Shown in pieces: positions 41,501-51,081 of a stretch of 64,000 bases of DNA. The notes under the pieces were generated by a model, which was not told the origin of the DNA, made no database searches, and saw only the letters and a program-made list of their open reading frames with translations. The DNA is taken from contig CAMZHV010000001.1 of NCBI GenBank assembly GCA_947307015.1, positions 107,533-171,532 of the forward strand, given 5' to 3'. This DNA comes from an uncultured Prevotellaceae bacterium. Lineage in GTDB: Bacteria > Bacteroidota > Bacteroidia > Bacteroidales > Bacteroidaceae. The position numbers were made by a program, and so were the translations under genes. How positions within the stretch are numbered: the stretch's first letter is position 1; every line of letters begins with the position of its first letter.

Positions 41501-42600
41501 AGGTATAGACCATCCTTGTCGGTACCAATCCACCCGCGTCCCTGGCTATCGATGAGCGTACTCGTGACGCAGTTGGTACCGATGACATTATGCTCTCCGA
41601 GCCTGTAACCCAAATACCCGAAGTCCATCTTTGCCTGGGGCTGCATGAAAATACCTTTCTGGAGAAGGCAGATCCAGATGTTTCCGTTGCGGTCCTCGAG
41701 TATGGAATAAGCCTTGCTTCTCGCCAGATTGAGCTCGCGGCTAAAGAAGGGATTGTCGACGAGTGTGTTGGCCTGTGGATCATAGACCATTATGCCGCGT
41801 CCGTCGCAGCCGATGAGCAGCCGCCCGTCGCGGCAAGGGCAGAGGGTACTGACGGGCAGCGAGGCGGTCTTTTCAAGAAAACGAAAGCTATGTGTGGCCT
41901 CCTCATAGGTGTATACTCCTTTTCCGCTTACGGCACAGTAGATGTTCCCTTTGTAGTCTTGACGGATTTCGCATAGTTGCGCACGATAGTCATCTTCTGT
42001 GAAGAATGTCGTGCGGCGCCCGCTTTCGAGGAGTACGAGGCCATCGGACTCGGTGATGATCCAGTAGCGTCCCATGGAATCCTCGAGGAGGAAACGGACA
42101 TAGGAACAGTTGGCGGTGAGCACGGAATCAGTGGCACCCGTGAATGTCGTCTCGTTGAGTCGTATTATGCCGTAGCCCGATGTGCAGGCCAGTAATTCTC
42201 CATGGCTGTCCTCTGTTATATAATTTATGTACGTACCTATGGGCTTGCCGTCGTCACCCGTGAGTTGGAAGTCATGGAAGCGTGCGCCGTCGTAGGCTTG
42301 AATGCTGTTGTTGCACCCCACAATGATAGCACCGCTGCAACTTTGCGTCATGCAATTAATATAGTTGCTTCGTAACCCCGAAACCTCGTCCCCTTTTTGG
42401 AAAATCTGGAACTGATAGCCGTCGTAACGGTTCAGCCCGTTGCGCGTCGCCACCCAGATGAATCCGTCGCGATCCTGGAACACCTGAGTGGCCAGATTGC
42501 TCGACAATTGGTTGTCCGTATTGAAGGACTTGCCCATTTGGGCGTGAAGAGCGCTAAAATTTAAAAAAAAGAGCAAAAAAGGTAGAAATATACGCCTCAT
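38575..42600 (-). CDS. Hybrid two-component system sensor-regulator (HTCS)
   Basis: One-polypeptide regulator of polysaccharide loci; senses an oligosaccharide in the periplasm and activates the adjacent sus-like genes. 1341 residues from the ATG at 42600 (MRRIFLPFLLFFLNF signal). Order: about 14 Reg_prop beta-propeller repeats (DRDGFIWVATRNGLNRYDG first), Y_Y_Y domain, membrane segment about 765-785, HisKA with His823 in NISHEIRTP, HATPase, receiver with Asp1135 in ISDVMMPEMDG, and AraC HTH (last 110 residues). It is divergent from the SusC gene. By position it matches the regulator of xylan loci. Confidence 0.93.
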   Translation of the reverse strand: MRRIFLPFLLFFLNFSALHAQMGKSFNTDNQLSSNLATQVFQDRDGFIWVATRNGLNRYDGYQFQIFQKGDEVSGLRSNYINCMTQSCSGAIIVGCNNSIQAYDGARFHDFQLTGDDGKPIGTYINYITEDSHGELLACTSGYGIIRLNETTFTGATDSVLTANCSYVRFLLEDSMGRYWIITESDGLVLLESGRRTTFFTEDDYRAQLCEIRQDYKGNIYCAVSGKGVYTYEEATHSFRFLEKTASLPVSTLCPCRDGRLLIGCDGRGIMVYDPQANTLVDNPFFSRELNLARSKAYSILEDRNGNIWICLLQKGIFMQPQAKMDFGYLGYRLGEHNVIGTNCVTSTLIDSQGRGWIGTDKDGLYLVDKNDFSRTRHFTDLPSTILDMTEDVKGNIWLGSYGDGCGWIEPSSGQWHGVSIGQNGVANIFGLAANMEGDVWIATMGGGLVRHNVLSNKQTTYRVHDSADLDSTVNSLPNNYLTKLCLTPDGKRLLVACSVGLCCYDIEADSWLTTFGSNCAFRGTFARSVYVDSRNIVWLGTSDGLYSYDLNTHEQHHYTTHDGLPADGIASIIGDRQGKLWIGTDHGLTCFNPTRETFDNYYVDNGLQGSEFSDGAVSMSQRGALLFGGTGGVSWFNPADVKLQTWRANVYLTEFIIGHTPVTSGVKSGIYTVTDTTVINAHRFDLSSFDNAFTIKLSTFTYDTPEHIAYLYRINDDDWKRLQTGANELTFNGMAPGTYRFRVKAVNNQQETEVREFTVKIHSPWYASVWAWIAYGMLAALSSWLIYLYRRRKMRDRLRLQEHIHAEQMADAKLRFFMNISHEIRTPMTLILTPLLSLIKQDDDPHRRSTYETMRRNAQRILGLINQMMDLRKIDKGQMNMRMCETDLIGFVKDIYEMFGLQAKTKNMNFTFEHDDDVLPVWIDRNNFDKVVVNILSNAFKFTPPGGNIRIRVSHDNGNAIISVYDDGEKIPEEAMGHIFERFYQQPSTANDRNVGTGIGLDLTRALVELHHGHISVHNNADGKGCEFVVTIPLGNAHLNAEEMITSDTPSNASDGLVGNAIDDEDEEEKTNSATQPLLRKARRQTLVVVEDDDEIRNALVTELSENYDVTACSNGMEGLKQVITSLPDIVISDVMMPEMDGNTMCSKIKANTLTNHIPVILLTAKSSDEDQLEGLETGADAYIIKPFNMDILRRTIINLLHRHDLLRLKYGRNDSLEERVDEVQMKSPDEKLLERVMDVINKNLGNAELSVDRIASEVGISRVHLHRKMKELTGQTPHDFIRNIRLKQAAHLLANHGMNVTEVMYACGFNNSASFSTIFKRFYGLSPRDYMREHQRKES

Positions 42601-42628
42601 AAGTTTTTTGTTTGTTACAAAAGTTTTG

Positions 42629-42636
42629 CAAAGATA
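42629..42636 (-). promoter_or_regulatory. Promoter -7 box of the HTCS gene
   Basis: Minus strand TATCTTTG, 29 bases before the ATG; TTTG 19 bases upstream could be the -33 box. Confidence 0.55.
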
Positions 42637-42665
42637 GTATTTTTTAATGTTACAAACCAAAGAAA

Positions 42666-42691
42666 GTAACAAATTTTAAAATTTGTGTTAC
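42666..42691. promoter_or_regulatory. Inverted repeat between HTCS and SusC genes, candidate operator
   Basis: GTAAC-AAATTTTAAAATTT-GTGTTAC: a perfect 14-bp core palindrome (42671-42684) flanked by inverted GTAAC/GTTAC. It lies between the two divergent promoters, where the HTCS would bind. HTCS sites are usually direct repeats, so this may serve another factor. Confidence 0.4.
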
Positions 42692-42722
42692 AATCAAGAA
42701 AAGCGCGTACGCATATATACTA

Positions 42723-42730
42723 TATCTTTG
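42723..42730 (+). promoter_or_regulatory. Promoter -7 box of the xylan locus
   Basis: TATCTTTG, 60 bases before the SusC ATG at 42790. No clear -33 TTTG, as expected for an activator-dependent promoter. A 7-codon ORF (42770-42793, MNQNLTK) lies in the leader and its TGA overlaps the SusC ATG. Confidence 0.55.
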
Positions 42731-42789
42731 CGCTCGGAAAATAGGCAAAAATCAATTTAATTAACTATTATGAATCAAAATCTGACAAA

Positions 42790-45700
42790 ATGAAAGAAGT
42801 GAAGCAATTGATCAGAAAGGCATTTCCGGTGATTCTGATGCTCATGGCATTCAGCTCGTCGCTCTATGCGCAAGAGATCACGGTCAGAGGAACTGTCAAA
42901 GATGCGAACGAGGAGCCGTTGATTGGCGCCACGGTCAAGGTGAAAGGCAACGCCTCACTGGGCACGGTGTGCGACCTGGACGGTAACTTCTCCTTAACGA
43001 TTCCGTCAGAATCTGCCACCCTGGTGTTTTCGTATGTGGGCATGAAGAATCGTGAAATGAAGGTTGGCAGGCAGCGCGTGTTTAACGTGGTGTTGGAGGA
43101 CAATACCCAGATGGATGAAGTCGTTGTGGTAGGTTTCGGCCAACAGAAAAAAGTCTCTTTGGTAGGTGCTATCACACAGACCACGGGAGAAGTTCTCGAA
43201 CGAACAGCAGGTATCGGTAGTGTGGGTACGGCGCTCACGGGTAATCTCCCAGGCGTCGTTACGATTGCTTCTACTGGCCAGCCCGGTGAAGAGGATCCTC
43301 GAATTTACATTCGTGGCGCAGCAGCATGGAATCAGGATGCCCAGCCTCTGATTCTCGTTGATGGTGTCAAGCGTGACATTAAGTCCGTTGATATCACCTC
43401 GGTGGCCACAGTCTCTGTGTTGAAGGACGCATCGGCTACTGCCGTTTATGGTGTGGAAGGTGCTAACGGCGTTATCCTGATCACCACCAAGCGTGGTCAG
43501 GAAGGTAAGGCAAAGATCGATGTTGGCTTCAATGCGACATTGAAGGCTGTATCCAAGCTCCCGCGCAAATACGATTCTTACGATGGTTATATGTATCGCA
43601 ACCAGGCCATCGAGCATGAGCTTGCTAAGGGCGGTGCTGGTTCATGGGCATATTATCGTCCGCAGACCTTCATCAACAATTTCCGCAATCAGGATCATAC
43701 GGTCAAGCCGAACTATGACGCAGCAGGCAACTATCTCGGTGACTACAGCCAGGCTGAGCGCTATCCGAATGTTGATTGGCAGGAGGAGATGTTCAAGGAT
43801 TTCGCCATGTCCTACAACACCAACCTCAATTTCTCCGGCGGTACTTCATTAGTCAAATATTTTGTGGCCTTCGACTTCCAGAACGAAGGTGACATGACAA
43901 GAATCTGGAATAATAATCAGGGATATGAGGGCGGTTATGCTTACAACCGTTTGAATGTACGTTCAAATCTTGACTTCCAGATTACGAAGACCACCCAGTT
44001 CAAGGTTAATCTGGCAGGTTCTAATGCGCAGCAGAAGTCTCCACGTTATTACTATGGTAATGATGGCGAATTCTTCCAGCAGCAGAAATGGACTGGTGCA
44101 TATCGTATGCCACCTAATATCTTCCCTGTTCAGTACTCTGATGGTTCTTGGGGTTTCTCTAAGCAGTTTGCTTCCAACGTCGAGAACTCTCCGATGAGCA
44201 TAGCCACGTGCGGTTATGAGACGAAATCCATCACCCGTGTGTACACTGACTTCTCTCTGGAACAAAACCTCGACTTTATCACCAAGGGTCTTGTCGCTCG
44301 CGGTACGATCTCATGGGACAACCGCTTTGATGAAGGTAGCCGTGGTATCTCTGACCAACACACGACGAAGACAGCATACATCCTGCCCGAAGATGGTGTC
44401 TTCGTTCCTGGCACTGATATTTATGCTGACACCGGTTTTGATTTCTATGAAAGCCGCGATTGGAAAGAACAGGCAGGTAACGTAAGTTCCACCAGCCGCG
44501 CCACTGAAATGTCCGTCCAGTTGTATTGGGGCCGTCAGTTTGGCGTCCATAACGTCTCAGCCATGGGTAACTGGAAGCGCCGTATCAATGCGGGTAATGC
44601 TGACCTTGAGTTCCGTCGCGAGGACTGGGTGTTCCGTACCACTTACGATTTGAAGAGCAAGTATTTCGCCGAATTCAACGGTGCATACAACGGTTCTCAG
44701 AAGTTCTCTCCGGCAAATCGCTTTGCATTCTTCTGTTCTGGTGCTGCCGGTTGGATGCTCTCTGAAGAGAATTTCATGAAAACACTTCGCGAAAAGGGCA
44801 TTGTAGACATGTTCAAGATCCGTGGTTCTATCGGTCAGATTGGTGATGATAACGCCGGTGCTCGTTGGGCTTACCTGACCGACTGGTCAGTCGTTGATCC
44901 TATCGCGATGAATATTGATGGAACAAATAGTCCCTTCACGGGCTATAAGGAATCTACCGTTGCCAGTCCTGACCTCCGCTGGGCTACCGTGGTGAAGAAG
45001 AACATTGGTGTGGATTATGCGTTCCTCGGTGGTATGCTTGCTGGTAGCTTCGACTGGTTCCGCGACGATCGTACCGACATCTTTATTTCTGGTGCCAACC
45101 GTTCCGTGCCTTCATATTATGGTGCAGCCACGACCCCTGACATTAACAAGGGTAAGATGAAGAACTCCGGTTTCGAGTTTGAACTTCGCTTCAATAAAGT
45201 GTTGAGGCATTTGGATATGCGTTTCTGGGCAAATGCCAACTACACCTACGCGCGTAATACTATTATATTAAAGGATGACCCGGCATTGATTCCAAGCTAC
45301 CGCAAGGCACAAGGTTATTCTCAGGGACAGTACGTCTCATTCATCGACGACGGTTTCATCAGTTCCTACGATGAACTCTACAGCGCACCTGAACGTGAGA
45401 AGAACGACAACCAGGTGCTCATTGGTGACCACTATCTCGTTGACTTCAACGGCGACGGTATAGTTGATGAAACCAACGATAAGGCTCCTTACGGCTATAC
45501 GGGTACTCCTGAACATACCTACAACGCCACCATCGGTTGGGAATGGAAGGGCTTCAGCATCTTTGCCCAGCTCTATGGTGTCTTCGGCGTCACTCGTGAT
45601 GTCACGCTCCGTTCTTTCCCGAGCACTCTGCTTACTGTTTATGATAATGGAACGTTGTGGAATCCGGTTGACGGAAACGGTGAAGTTGTTCCGCAACGCT

Positions 45701-45987
45701 TTACCACTGCTGTTCCTGAAGGTGAGGAGGACTGGAATAATGGTACACAGTTCCTCTACGATGGTTCGTATTTCCGACTCAAGAATGTGGAAGTCGCTTA
45801 CACCTGGACTAAGGGTTGGATTAAGCGCATCGGCTTCTCAAGCTTGAAGCTTTACCTGAATGGCAACAACCTCTTCCTTATTACCAAGATGCCTGACGAC
45901 CGTGAGAGCAACTATGGATGGAGTGGTAGCGGCGGTGCCTATCCCACAGTCAGACGTTTTAACCTCGGATTTAAGCTTTACCTTTAA
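42790..45987 (+). CDS. xusA: SusC/RagA TonB-dependent transporter 1 (XusA-like)
   Basis: Outer-membrane importer of oligosaccharides. 1065 residues: signal peptide (to SSSLYAQ), carboxypeptidase-regulatory-like beta domain (VRGTVKDANEEPLIGATVKVKG), TonB box/plug start MDEVVVVGFGQQKK, plug, and a 22-strand barrel ending in RFNLGFKLYL with the typical terminal aromatic pattern. Works with the SusD protein that follows 17 bases on. The order SusC-SusD-SusC-SusD-XusE-GH10 is that of the xus cluster of Prevotella and Bacteroides, from which the name is taken; xylo-oligosaccharide is the inferred cargo. Confidence 0.92.
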   Translation: MKEVKQLIRKAFPVILMLMAFSSSLYAQEITVRGTVKDANEEPLIGATVKVKGNASLGTVCDLDGNFSLTIPSESATLVFSYVGMKNREMKVGRQRVFNVVLEDNTQMDEVVVVGFGQQKKVSLVGAITQTTGEVLERTAGIGSVGTALTGNLPGVVTIASTGQPGEEDPRIYIRGAAAWNQDAQPLILVDGVKRDIKSVDITSVATVSVLKDASATAVYGVEGANGVILITTKRGQEGKAKIDVGFNATLKAVSKLPRKYDSYDGYMYRNQAIEHELAKGGAGSWAYYRPQTFINNFRNQDHTVKPNYDAAGNYLGDYSQAERYPNVDWQEEMFKDFAMSYNTNLNFSGGTSLVKYFVAFDFQNEGDMTRIWNNNQGYEGGYAYNRLNVRSNLDFQITKTTQFKVNLAGSNAQQKSPRYYYGNDGEFFQQQKWTGAYRMPPNIFPVQYSDGSWGFSKQFASNVENSPMSIATCGYETKSITRVYTDFSLEQNLDFITKGLVARGTISWDNRFDEGSRGISDQHTTKTAYILPEDGVFVPGTDIYADTGFDFYESRDWKEQAGNVSSTSRATEMSVQLYWGRQFGVHNVSAMGNWKRRINAGNADLEFRREDWVFRTTYDLKSKYFAEFNGAYNGSQKFSPANRFAFFCSGAAGWMLSEENFMKTLREKGIVDMFKIRGSIGQIGDDNAGARWAYLTDWSVVDPIAMNIDGTNSPFTGYKESTVASPDLRWATVVKKNIGVDYAFLGGMLAGSFDWFRDDRTDIFISGANRSVPSYYGAATTPDINKGKMKNSGFEFELRFNKVLRHLDMRFWANANYTYARNTIILKDDPALIPSYRKAQGYSQGQYVSFIDDGFISSYDELYSAPEREKNDNQVLIGDHYLVDFNGDGIVDETNDKAPYGYTGTPEHTYNATIGWEWKGFSIFAQLYGVFGVTRDVTLRSFPSTLLTVYDNGTLWNPVDGNGEVVPQRFTTAVPEGEEDWNNGTQFLYDGSYFRLKNVEVAYTWTKGWIKRIGFSSLKLYLNGNNLFLITKMPDDRESNYGWSGSGGAYPTVRRFNLGFKLYL

Positions 45988-46004
45988 TTGATATAATAGA
46001 TATT

Positions 46005-48026
46005 ATGAATTATTCGAATAACATAAAATCCCTTTTGTACGGCTCTATGCTTTTTGTGGCAGGAGGTGCGCTCTTCGCTTCTTGCACCGATTGGCTTGAA
46101 AAGGAGAAAGAGGCTATCGTGCAGGAGGATGAGGCTTTCAAGAACTACCGCAACTTCCAGGGTTATCTTGAAGAAATCTATTATCTGATTCCTGATAAAG
46201 AGAAGGTCAACTATTGTACTGCGTGGAACTTTGGCGATGATGCCGTTCACAACACAGAAGGCTTTGCGCACATGGATCACCAGGTCGACCTTGGCAACTA
46301 CCGTAACTGGTGGAACAACAACCAATGCTGGCTGAAGGGCGGTGTGTATAATGGAAGAAGACAGTCTCTTTGGGACAACTCATGGTACTGTATCCGTAAG
46401 TGTAATATGGGTATTGAGAACATTAAGTCGCTTGTCGGAACAGATGAAGAGCGTGACCTGCTGCTCGGACAGATGTATTTCTTCCGTGCATGGTGGCACT
46501 TCGAGCTGATGTGCTACTTCGGCGGTCTTCCCTATATCGACGAAGCTTTTGAGGCAGCAGCCATTCCTGAGCTTCCTCGTCTTTCCTTCCAGGAATGTGC
46601 AGACCGCTGTGCTGAGGACTTCGAAAAGGCATACAACCTCCTTCCCAATGATTGGGATGAGACGTTGGCCGGTATGCAAACTTCTGGAAAGAATGACCTG
46701 CGCATCAACAAGTTCGTGGCACTCTGCTACCTCGGTAAGTGCTACCTCTGGGCCGGTTCGCCGCTCATGAAGGAGGTAGAGAAGACCAAGAACGGCGGTG
46801 TCGCTCAACTCTTGGGTGCCAGCGCCAACGGCAAGACCTACGACTATGATGTTGAATACTGTAAGAAAGCCGCTGAGGTTTTCGGCAAGGCGCTTGACAT
46901 GGTCAAGAGAGGAACGGTCAACTACCAGCTCGCAGAGTTCAAGTATACGAACTTATACGACCACGTGCGTGATGAACATGCAGAGACGAACTACTCTGAC
47001 ATCTTCTATACCGTCAAGCAAAGCTGGCAGATGCCTGGTACTACCGAAGCCATCATGCGTGGCGCTTATCCGGGTGCGAATTCTGCCAACTGGAACTGCG
47101 CTAAGATTTTCGGCCCCAAGGTTGCAGGTATCGTCGACCACGACAAAATCATCCACCATCCCACTGCCAACCTGATTGACCAGTACGGAATGGCCAACGG
47201 ACAGCCCATCTATCTCGTCAGGAATGGCGAATTGGTGTTGAATCCCGCTTCTGGTTGGGATCCTGATCATCCTTACAAGAATCGCGATCCCCGTTTCTAT
47301 CACGATATTGTCTTCGACGGTTTCCACTATGTCCTCAGCACGGACGCGCTCACCGCTGATCAGAAGAAATATGATTATTGCACCCTCTACACGGGTGGTG
47401 CTATGCGTGCACTCGACAGTGGCAGCAGCACAGGCTATTTCATTCAGAAGCTTGTCCCCCACCAGTGCAACCAGGGCGACAGATGGTACGATTGGGATTA
47501 CAACTTCCAGTCTTATCTCCCCTACATGCGTCTGGCTGAAATCTATCTGATGTATGCAGAAGCCAGAGCCGCTTTTGCAAACAATGTAGCAGAACTGAAG
47601 GAAAAGGACTATTGTTCCTCCTATTCTGCCGTCGACGCTATCAATGCACTTCGCGATCGTGTCAACTCTGAGGATTGGCCCATGGAACATGTTCAGGCTA
47701 ATCTCATGGACACCAGAGAGCACTTCCTTGATGAGGTGCGCCGCGAACGTGCTGTGGAGCTTGCCTTTGAAGGTTTCCGCTGGTGCGACCTTCAGCGTTG
47801 GTTGCTCCTGACCGAGCCTCCTTACACGGTGAAGTACTCACATGAGTTCGAGCGTTTGGAAACGGATGACTGGTTCAAGACCCATGATCCCAAGGATGCA
47901 CAGGTCGGCAACTTCCACAAGGAAGAGCTGATTACCCGTCGCTTTGAATCCAAGCACTACTGGTTCCCGCTTCCGGACAAGGACATCTATCTCTACGAAG
48001 GATTCCCACAGAATCCGGGATGGTAA
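46005..48026 (+). CDS. xusB: SusD/RagB glycan-binding lipoprotein 1 (XusB-like)
   Basis: Surface lipoprotein that caps the SusC barrel and captures glycan. Lipobox LFASC with Cys27; FKNYRNFQGYLEEIY and later TPR-like helices, RLAEIYLMYAEARA, RDRVNSEDWP and ERAVELAFEGFRWCDLQRW are classic SusD features. 673 residues, somewhat long. Start ATG is 17 bases after the transporter stop, so they share an mRNA. Confidence 0.92.
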   Translation: MNYSNNIKSLLYGSMLFVAGGALFASCTDWLEKEKEAIVQEDEAFKNYRNFQGYLEEIYYLIPDKEKVNYCTAWNFGDDAVHNTEGFAHMDHQVDLGNYRNWWNNNQCWLKGGVYNGRRQSLWDNSWYCIRKCNMGIENIKSLVGTDEERDLLLGQMYFFRAWWHFELMCYFGGLPYIDEAFEAAAIPELPRLSFQECADRCAEDFEKAYNLLPNDWDETLAGMQTSGKNDLRINKFVALCYLGKCYLWAGSPLMKEVEKTKNGGVAQLLGASANGKTYDYDVEYCKKAAEVFGKALDMVKRGTVNYQLAEFKYTNLYDHVRDEHAETNYSDIFYTVKQSWQMPGTTEAIMRGAYPGANSANWNCAKIFGPKVAGIVDHDKIIHHPTANLIDQYGMANGQPIYLVRNGELVLNPASGWDPDHPYKNRDPRFYHDIVFDGFHYVLSTDALTADQKKYDYCTLYTGGAMRALDSGSSTGYFIQKLVPHQCNQGDRWYDWDYNFQSYLPYMRLAEIYLMYAEARAAFANNVAELKEKDYCSSYSAVDAINALRDRVNSEDWPMEHVQANLMDTREHFLDEVRRERAVELAFEGFRWCDLQRWLLLTEPPYTVKYSHEFERLETDDWFKTHDPKDAQVGNFHKEELITRRFESKHYWFPLPDKDIYLYEGFPQNPGW

Positions 48027-48075
48027 GACAACGGCAATTGAAAATTGAAATTGAAAGTTGAAAATTGACAATTAT

Positions 48076-51066
48076 ATGAAAAGAATAAATATAAACATAT
48101 TACTCTTTGCCTTGTTTGCTGCTTCACCTCTGACGGTCAATGCGCAAGACACGGACGAAGTTGATTCCGTCGTGGCAATCAAGAAAGTCCATGTGGCTTT
48201 TGGCGACAAGGCGGCAGATCATCTTCTCGGAGGCGTTTCATTTATTGACATGGAAGAGCTCCAGAAGAAGGATTATACGACGAGTAGCCTTGAAGATCTG
48301 TATGGCCTCATTGGCGGTTGGAATGGCAACAACCTCTGGGGTATGGACAATGAGCGTTTGGACAATAACGACAACACCAATATGCCCCTCGTGATCATCG
48401 ACGGCGTGAAACGTCCCTCCAACAACGTGCTTCCGTCCGAGATCGAGCAGATCACTTTCCTCAAGGGCGCACAGGCTGTGATCCTCTATGGCTCGAAGGC
48501 AGCCAAGGGTGCCATCTTGATTACCACCAAGCGAGGCAAGGTCGATGGTCTTCAGGTGGTTGCCAATGCCAACACCGGCTGGCACGTGGCCAAGGAATTT
48601 CCTGAGTACTTGGGTTCCGCTGAATACATGACGCTTTATAACGAAGCTCGTATCAACGACGGACTTGATCCGAAGTACACACAGATGGATATCTATAACC
48701 ATTCCTTGGGCACCAATCCTTATCGTTATCCTAACGTCAACTACTATTCTGACGAGTATATCCGCAAAGCGTACAATCGTTCAGAAGCAACGTTGGAGAT
48801 CCAAGGTGGCGGCCAGCGTGCCCACTTCTACACGAATATCAACTACTATCGTTTGGAAGACCTGCTCAACTTCGGCGTGGCAAAGGATAATTACACCGAT
48901 CGTTTTAGCGTACGTGGTAATGTTGACCTTGTTATCAGCAAGTTCGTCAAGGGTTATGCCAACGCCAGCGCTACCTTCTACAATGCCAACACGAATAAGG
49001 GTAATTTCTGGGCTGAAGCTGGCGGCTTTGATAGCAACATGGCGCAGAAAGGCCTTGGCCGTCCTAACTACCCCGAGAACGCTGCACCATTGATTGATAT
49101 TAACATGGTTGACCCCAATGCAAGCAAGGCGCTGGCTATTCTGGGTAAGTCGCTCAACCTGCTTGACGGAAAGTATTTCCCCGGTGGTACAAAAACCACG
49201 CAGACCAATGCCATTGCAGATTGCTATTTCGGTGGCAAGACTCAGGATGTCAGCCGTCAGTTCCAGTTCGATGCAGGCTTCGTCTATGACATGAACAAGT
49301 TCGTCAAGGGCTTGTCATTCAAGACGCAGTTTGCTATTGACTATGCTGCCAAATATGGTCTTTCCTATGACAACAAGTACGCCGTGTTCATCCCCACATG
49401 GAGTAACTACAACTCTCAGGACGCTATCGTAGCCCTGACGCAGCAGAACGACGAAATCATTACGGGGCACATGACCATGTCCAATACGGCCTATCGACAG
49501 ACCATTAGCTGGAACGGTCATTTCGACTATGATCACACGTTTGGAGGCAAGCATCATGTCACCGGTATGCTGCTCGCCAATATGTACACCACGACCTCCA
49601 GTGGCCAGTACCACCGTTATGCCAATGCCAATCTTGGTCTGCAAGGCGGCTACGACTTCATGGATCGTTACTTCGCCGAGGTGTCCTTAGCAGGTGTCCA
49701 CTCAGCCCGTCTTCCTAAAGGCGGTCGCAATGCGCTTTCCCATTCTTTCACGCTCGGTTGGAACATTGCCAACGAGAAGTTCCTGAAGGGAAGTTGCGTT
49801 GATGACCTGTTGCTCAGCGCATCCTACAGCAATCTGAGCGAGGATATTGATGTCTATATGGGCAGCAATTATTACTATCTCTATGATGCCAAATGGTCAA
49901 CGACAGGTGGTAGTTTCAATTGGAATGAGGGTACGAGTGTAGACCGTACATTCTCTCAAAGCGGTAGCAACCCTGCTCTCGACTTCATTCATCGTAAGGA
50001 ACTCTCCGTGAACCTCCGCGGTTCGTTCTTCAAGAGGCTCCTCAATGCAGAGCTTACGTTCTTCAACACAGATCTCTCCGGCTTTATTGTTCAGAATCCG
50101 ACCACATTCCCCTCATATTTGCAGAGCGGTCTCGGAGCAAGCACTTTCAAACCGGCCATCAACAATAACATTCAGAACCGCAAGGGTCTTGATTTCAGCA
50201 TCGCTGCTCAGAAACAGTTTGGCGACTTCTACGTTTCTCTGGGTGTCGTCGGTACATACCTCACCACGGAGTGGAAGAAGTTCGATGAGACCATAGATCC
50301 TAATGCTCCTAACAAGTACACAGAGGGTCAGGCTCTTGATGCGCTTTGGGGTTACAAATGTCTGGGCTTCTATACTGAGGATGACTTTGACATCGGCACA
50401 ACCGCTGAAGGAAAGCCCAAATATGAATTGAAGAGTGGAATCCCCGTTTCAAAGCTTGGTGGTGATATTCAGCCGGGTGACCTGAAATATGAGGATGTGA
50501 ACGGTGATGGCATCATCAATAATCAGGATATGGTGGTTCTTGGCAAGTCTGGCAACGTGGTCGTTCTGAACAACGGCAATGCCGACGGTACAAATTTGGG
50601 CAATATTGGTGCTCCTTGGAATCTTGGTGTGAACCTTACGCTCAAGTACAAGGGCTTTACGCTCTTCGTGTTGGGTAATGGCCAGTTCGGCGCATACGCC
50701 ATGAAGAACGGTGCCTATTATTATATGCAGAGTGAGTACAAGTATTCTGTCAATGCCCGTGGTCGTTGGACGCCCGAGACAGCCGATGTGGCCACGCATC
50801 CCCGTCTGACCACCTATACCTCGAACAACAATGGTGCGGCATCAACCTTCTGGCTCTACAGCACAGACCGTTTCAACATCCGCAAGGTACAGCTCACCTA
50901 CGACTTCCCGAAGCGCATGATGGGTAAGGTCGTCAAGGCACTCTCTCTTTATGTCAACGGAAATGACCTCCTCACGATCTCTAAGGAACGCAAGTTGATG
51001 GAGACAAGCGTAGGCTATGCGCCACAGACGCGTTTCTATAATTTCGGTGTTAAGGCAACCTTCTAA
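48076..51066 (+). CDS. xusC: SusC/RagA TonB-dependent transporter 2 (XusC-like)
   Basis: Second outer-membrane transporter, 996 residues from the ATG at 48076 (MKRININILLFALFAASP, signal peptide to NAQ). Unlike transporter 1 it lacks the carboxypeptidase-like N-terminal domain; the mature protein goes almost directly into the plug (GGVSFIDMEELQKKDY; IVIDGVKRP-like LVIIDGVKRPSNN; ILITTKRGK). The barrel ends with FYNFGVKATF. No obvious TonB box is seen near its N-terminus. It follows SusD 1 by 49 bases of A/T-rich repeat (TTGAAAATTGA units). Confidence 0.9.
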   Translation: MKRININILLFALFAASPLTVNAQDTDEVDSVVAIKKVHVAFGDKAADHLLGGVSFIDMEELQKKDYTTSSLEDLYGLIGGWNGNNLWGMDNERLDNNDNTNMPLVIIDGVKRPSNNVLPSEIEQITFLKGAQAVILYGSKAAKGAILITTKRGKVDGLQVVANANTGWHVAKEFPEYLGSAEYMTLYNEARINDGLDPKYTQMDIYNHSLGTNPYRYPNVNYYSDEYIRKAYNRSEATLEIQGGGQRAHFYTNINYYRLEDLLNFGVAKDNYTDRFSVRGNVDLVISKFVKGYANASATFYNANTNKGNFWAEAGGFDSNMAQKGLGRPNYPENAAPLIDINMVDPNASKALAILGKSLNLLDGKYFPGGTKTTQTNAIADCYFGGKTQDVSRQFQFDAGFVYDMNKFVKGLSFKTQFAIDYAAKYGLSYDNKYAVFIPTWSNYNSQDAIVALTQQNDEIITGHMTMSNTAYRQTISWNGHFDYDHTFGGKHHVTGMLLANMYTTTSSGQYHRYANANLGLQGGYDFMDRYFAEVSLAGVHSARLPKGGRNALSHSFTLGWNIANEKFLKGSCVDDLLLSASYSNLSEDIDVYMGSNYYYLYDAKWSTTGGSFNWNEGTSVDRTFSQSGSNPALDFIHRKELSVNLRGSFFKRLLNAELTFFNTDLSGFIVQNPTTFPSYLQSGLGASTFKPAINNNIQNRKGLDFSIAAQKQFGDFYVSLGVVGTYLTTEWKKFDETIDPNAPNKYTEGQALDALWGYKCLGFYTEDDFDIGTTAEGKPKYELKSGIPVSKLGGDIQPGDLKYEDVNGDGIINNQDMVVLGKSGNVVVLNNGNADGTNLGNIGAPWNLGVNLTLKYKGFTLFVLGNGQFGAYAMKNGAYYYMQSEYKYSVNARGRWTPETADVATHPRLTTYTSNNNGAASTFWLYSTDRFNIRKVQLTYDFPKRMMGKVVKALSLYVNGNDLLTISKERKLMETSVGYAPQTRFYNFGVKATF

Positions 51067-51081
51067 AAAAGCTACAAGAAA

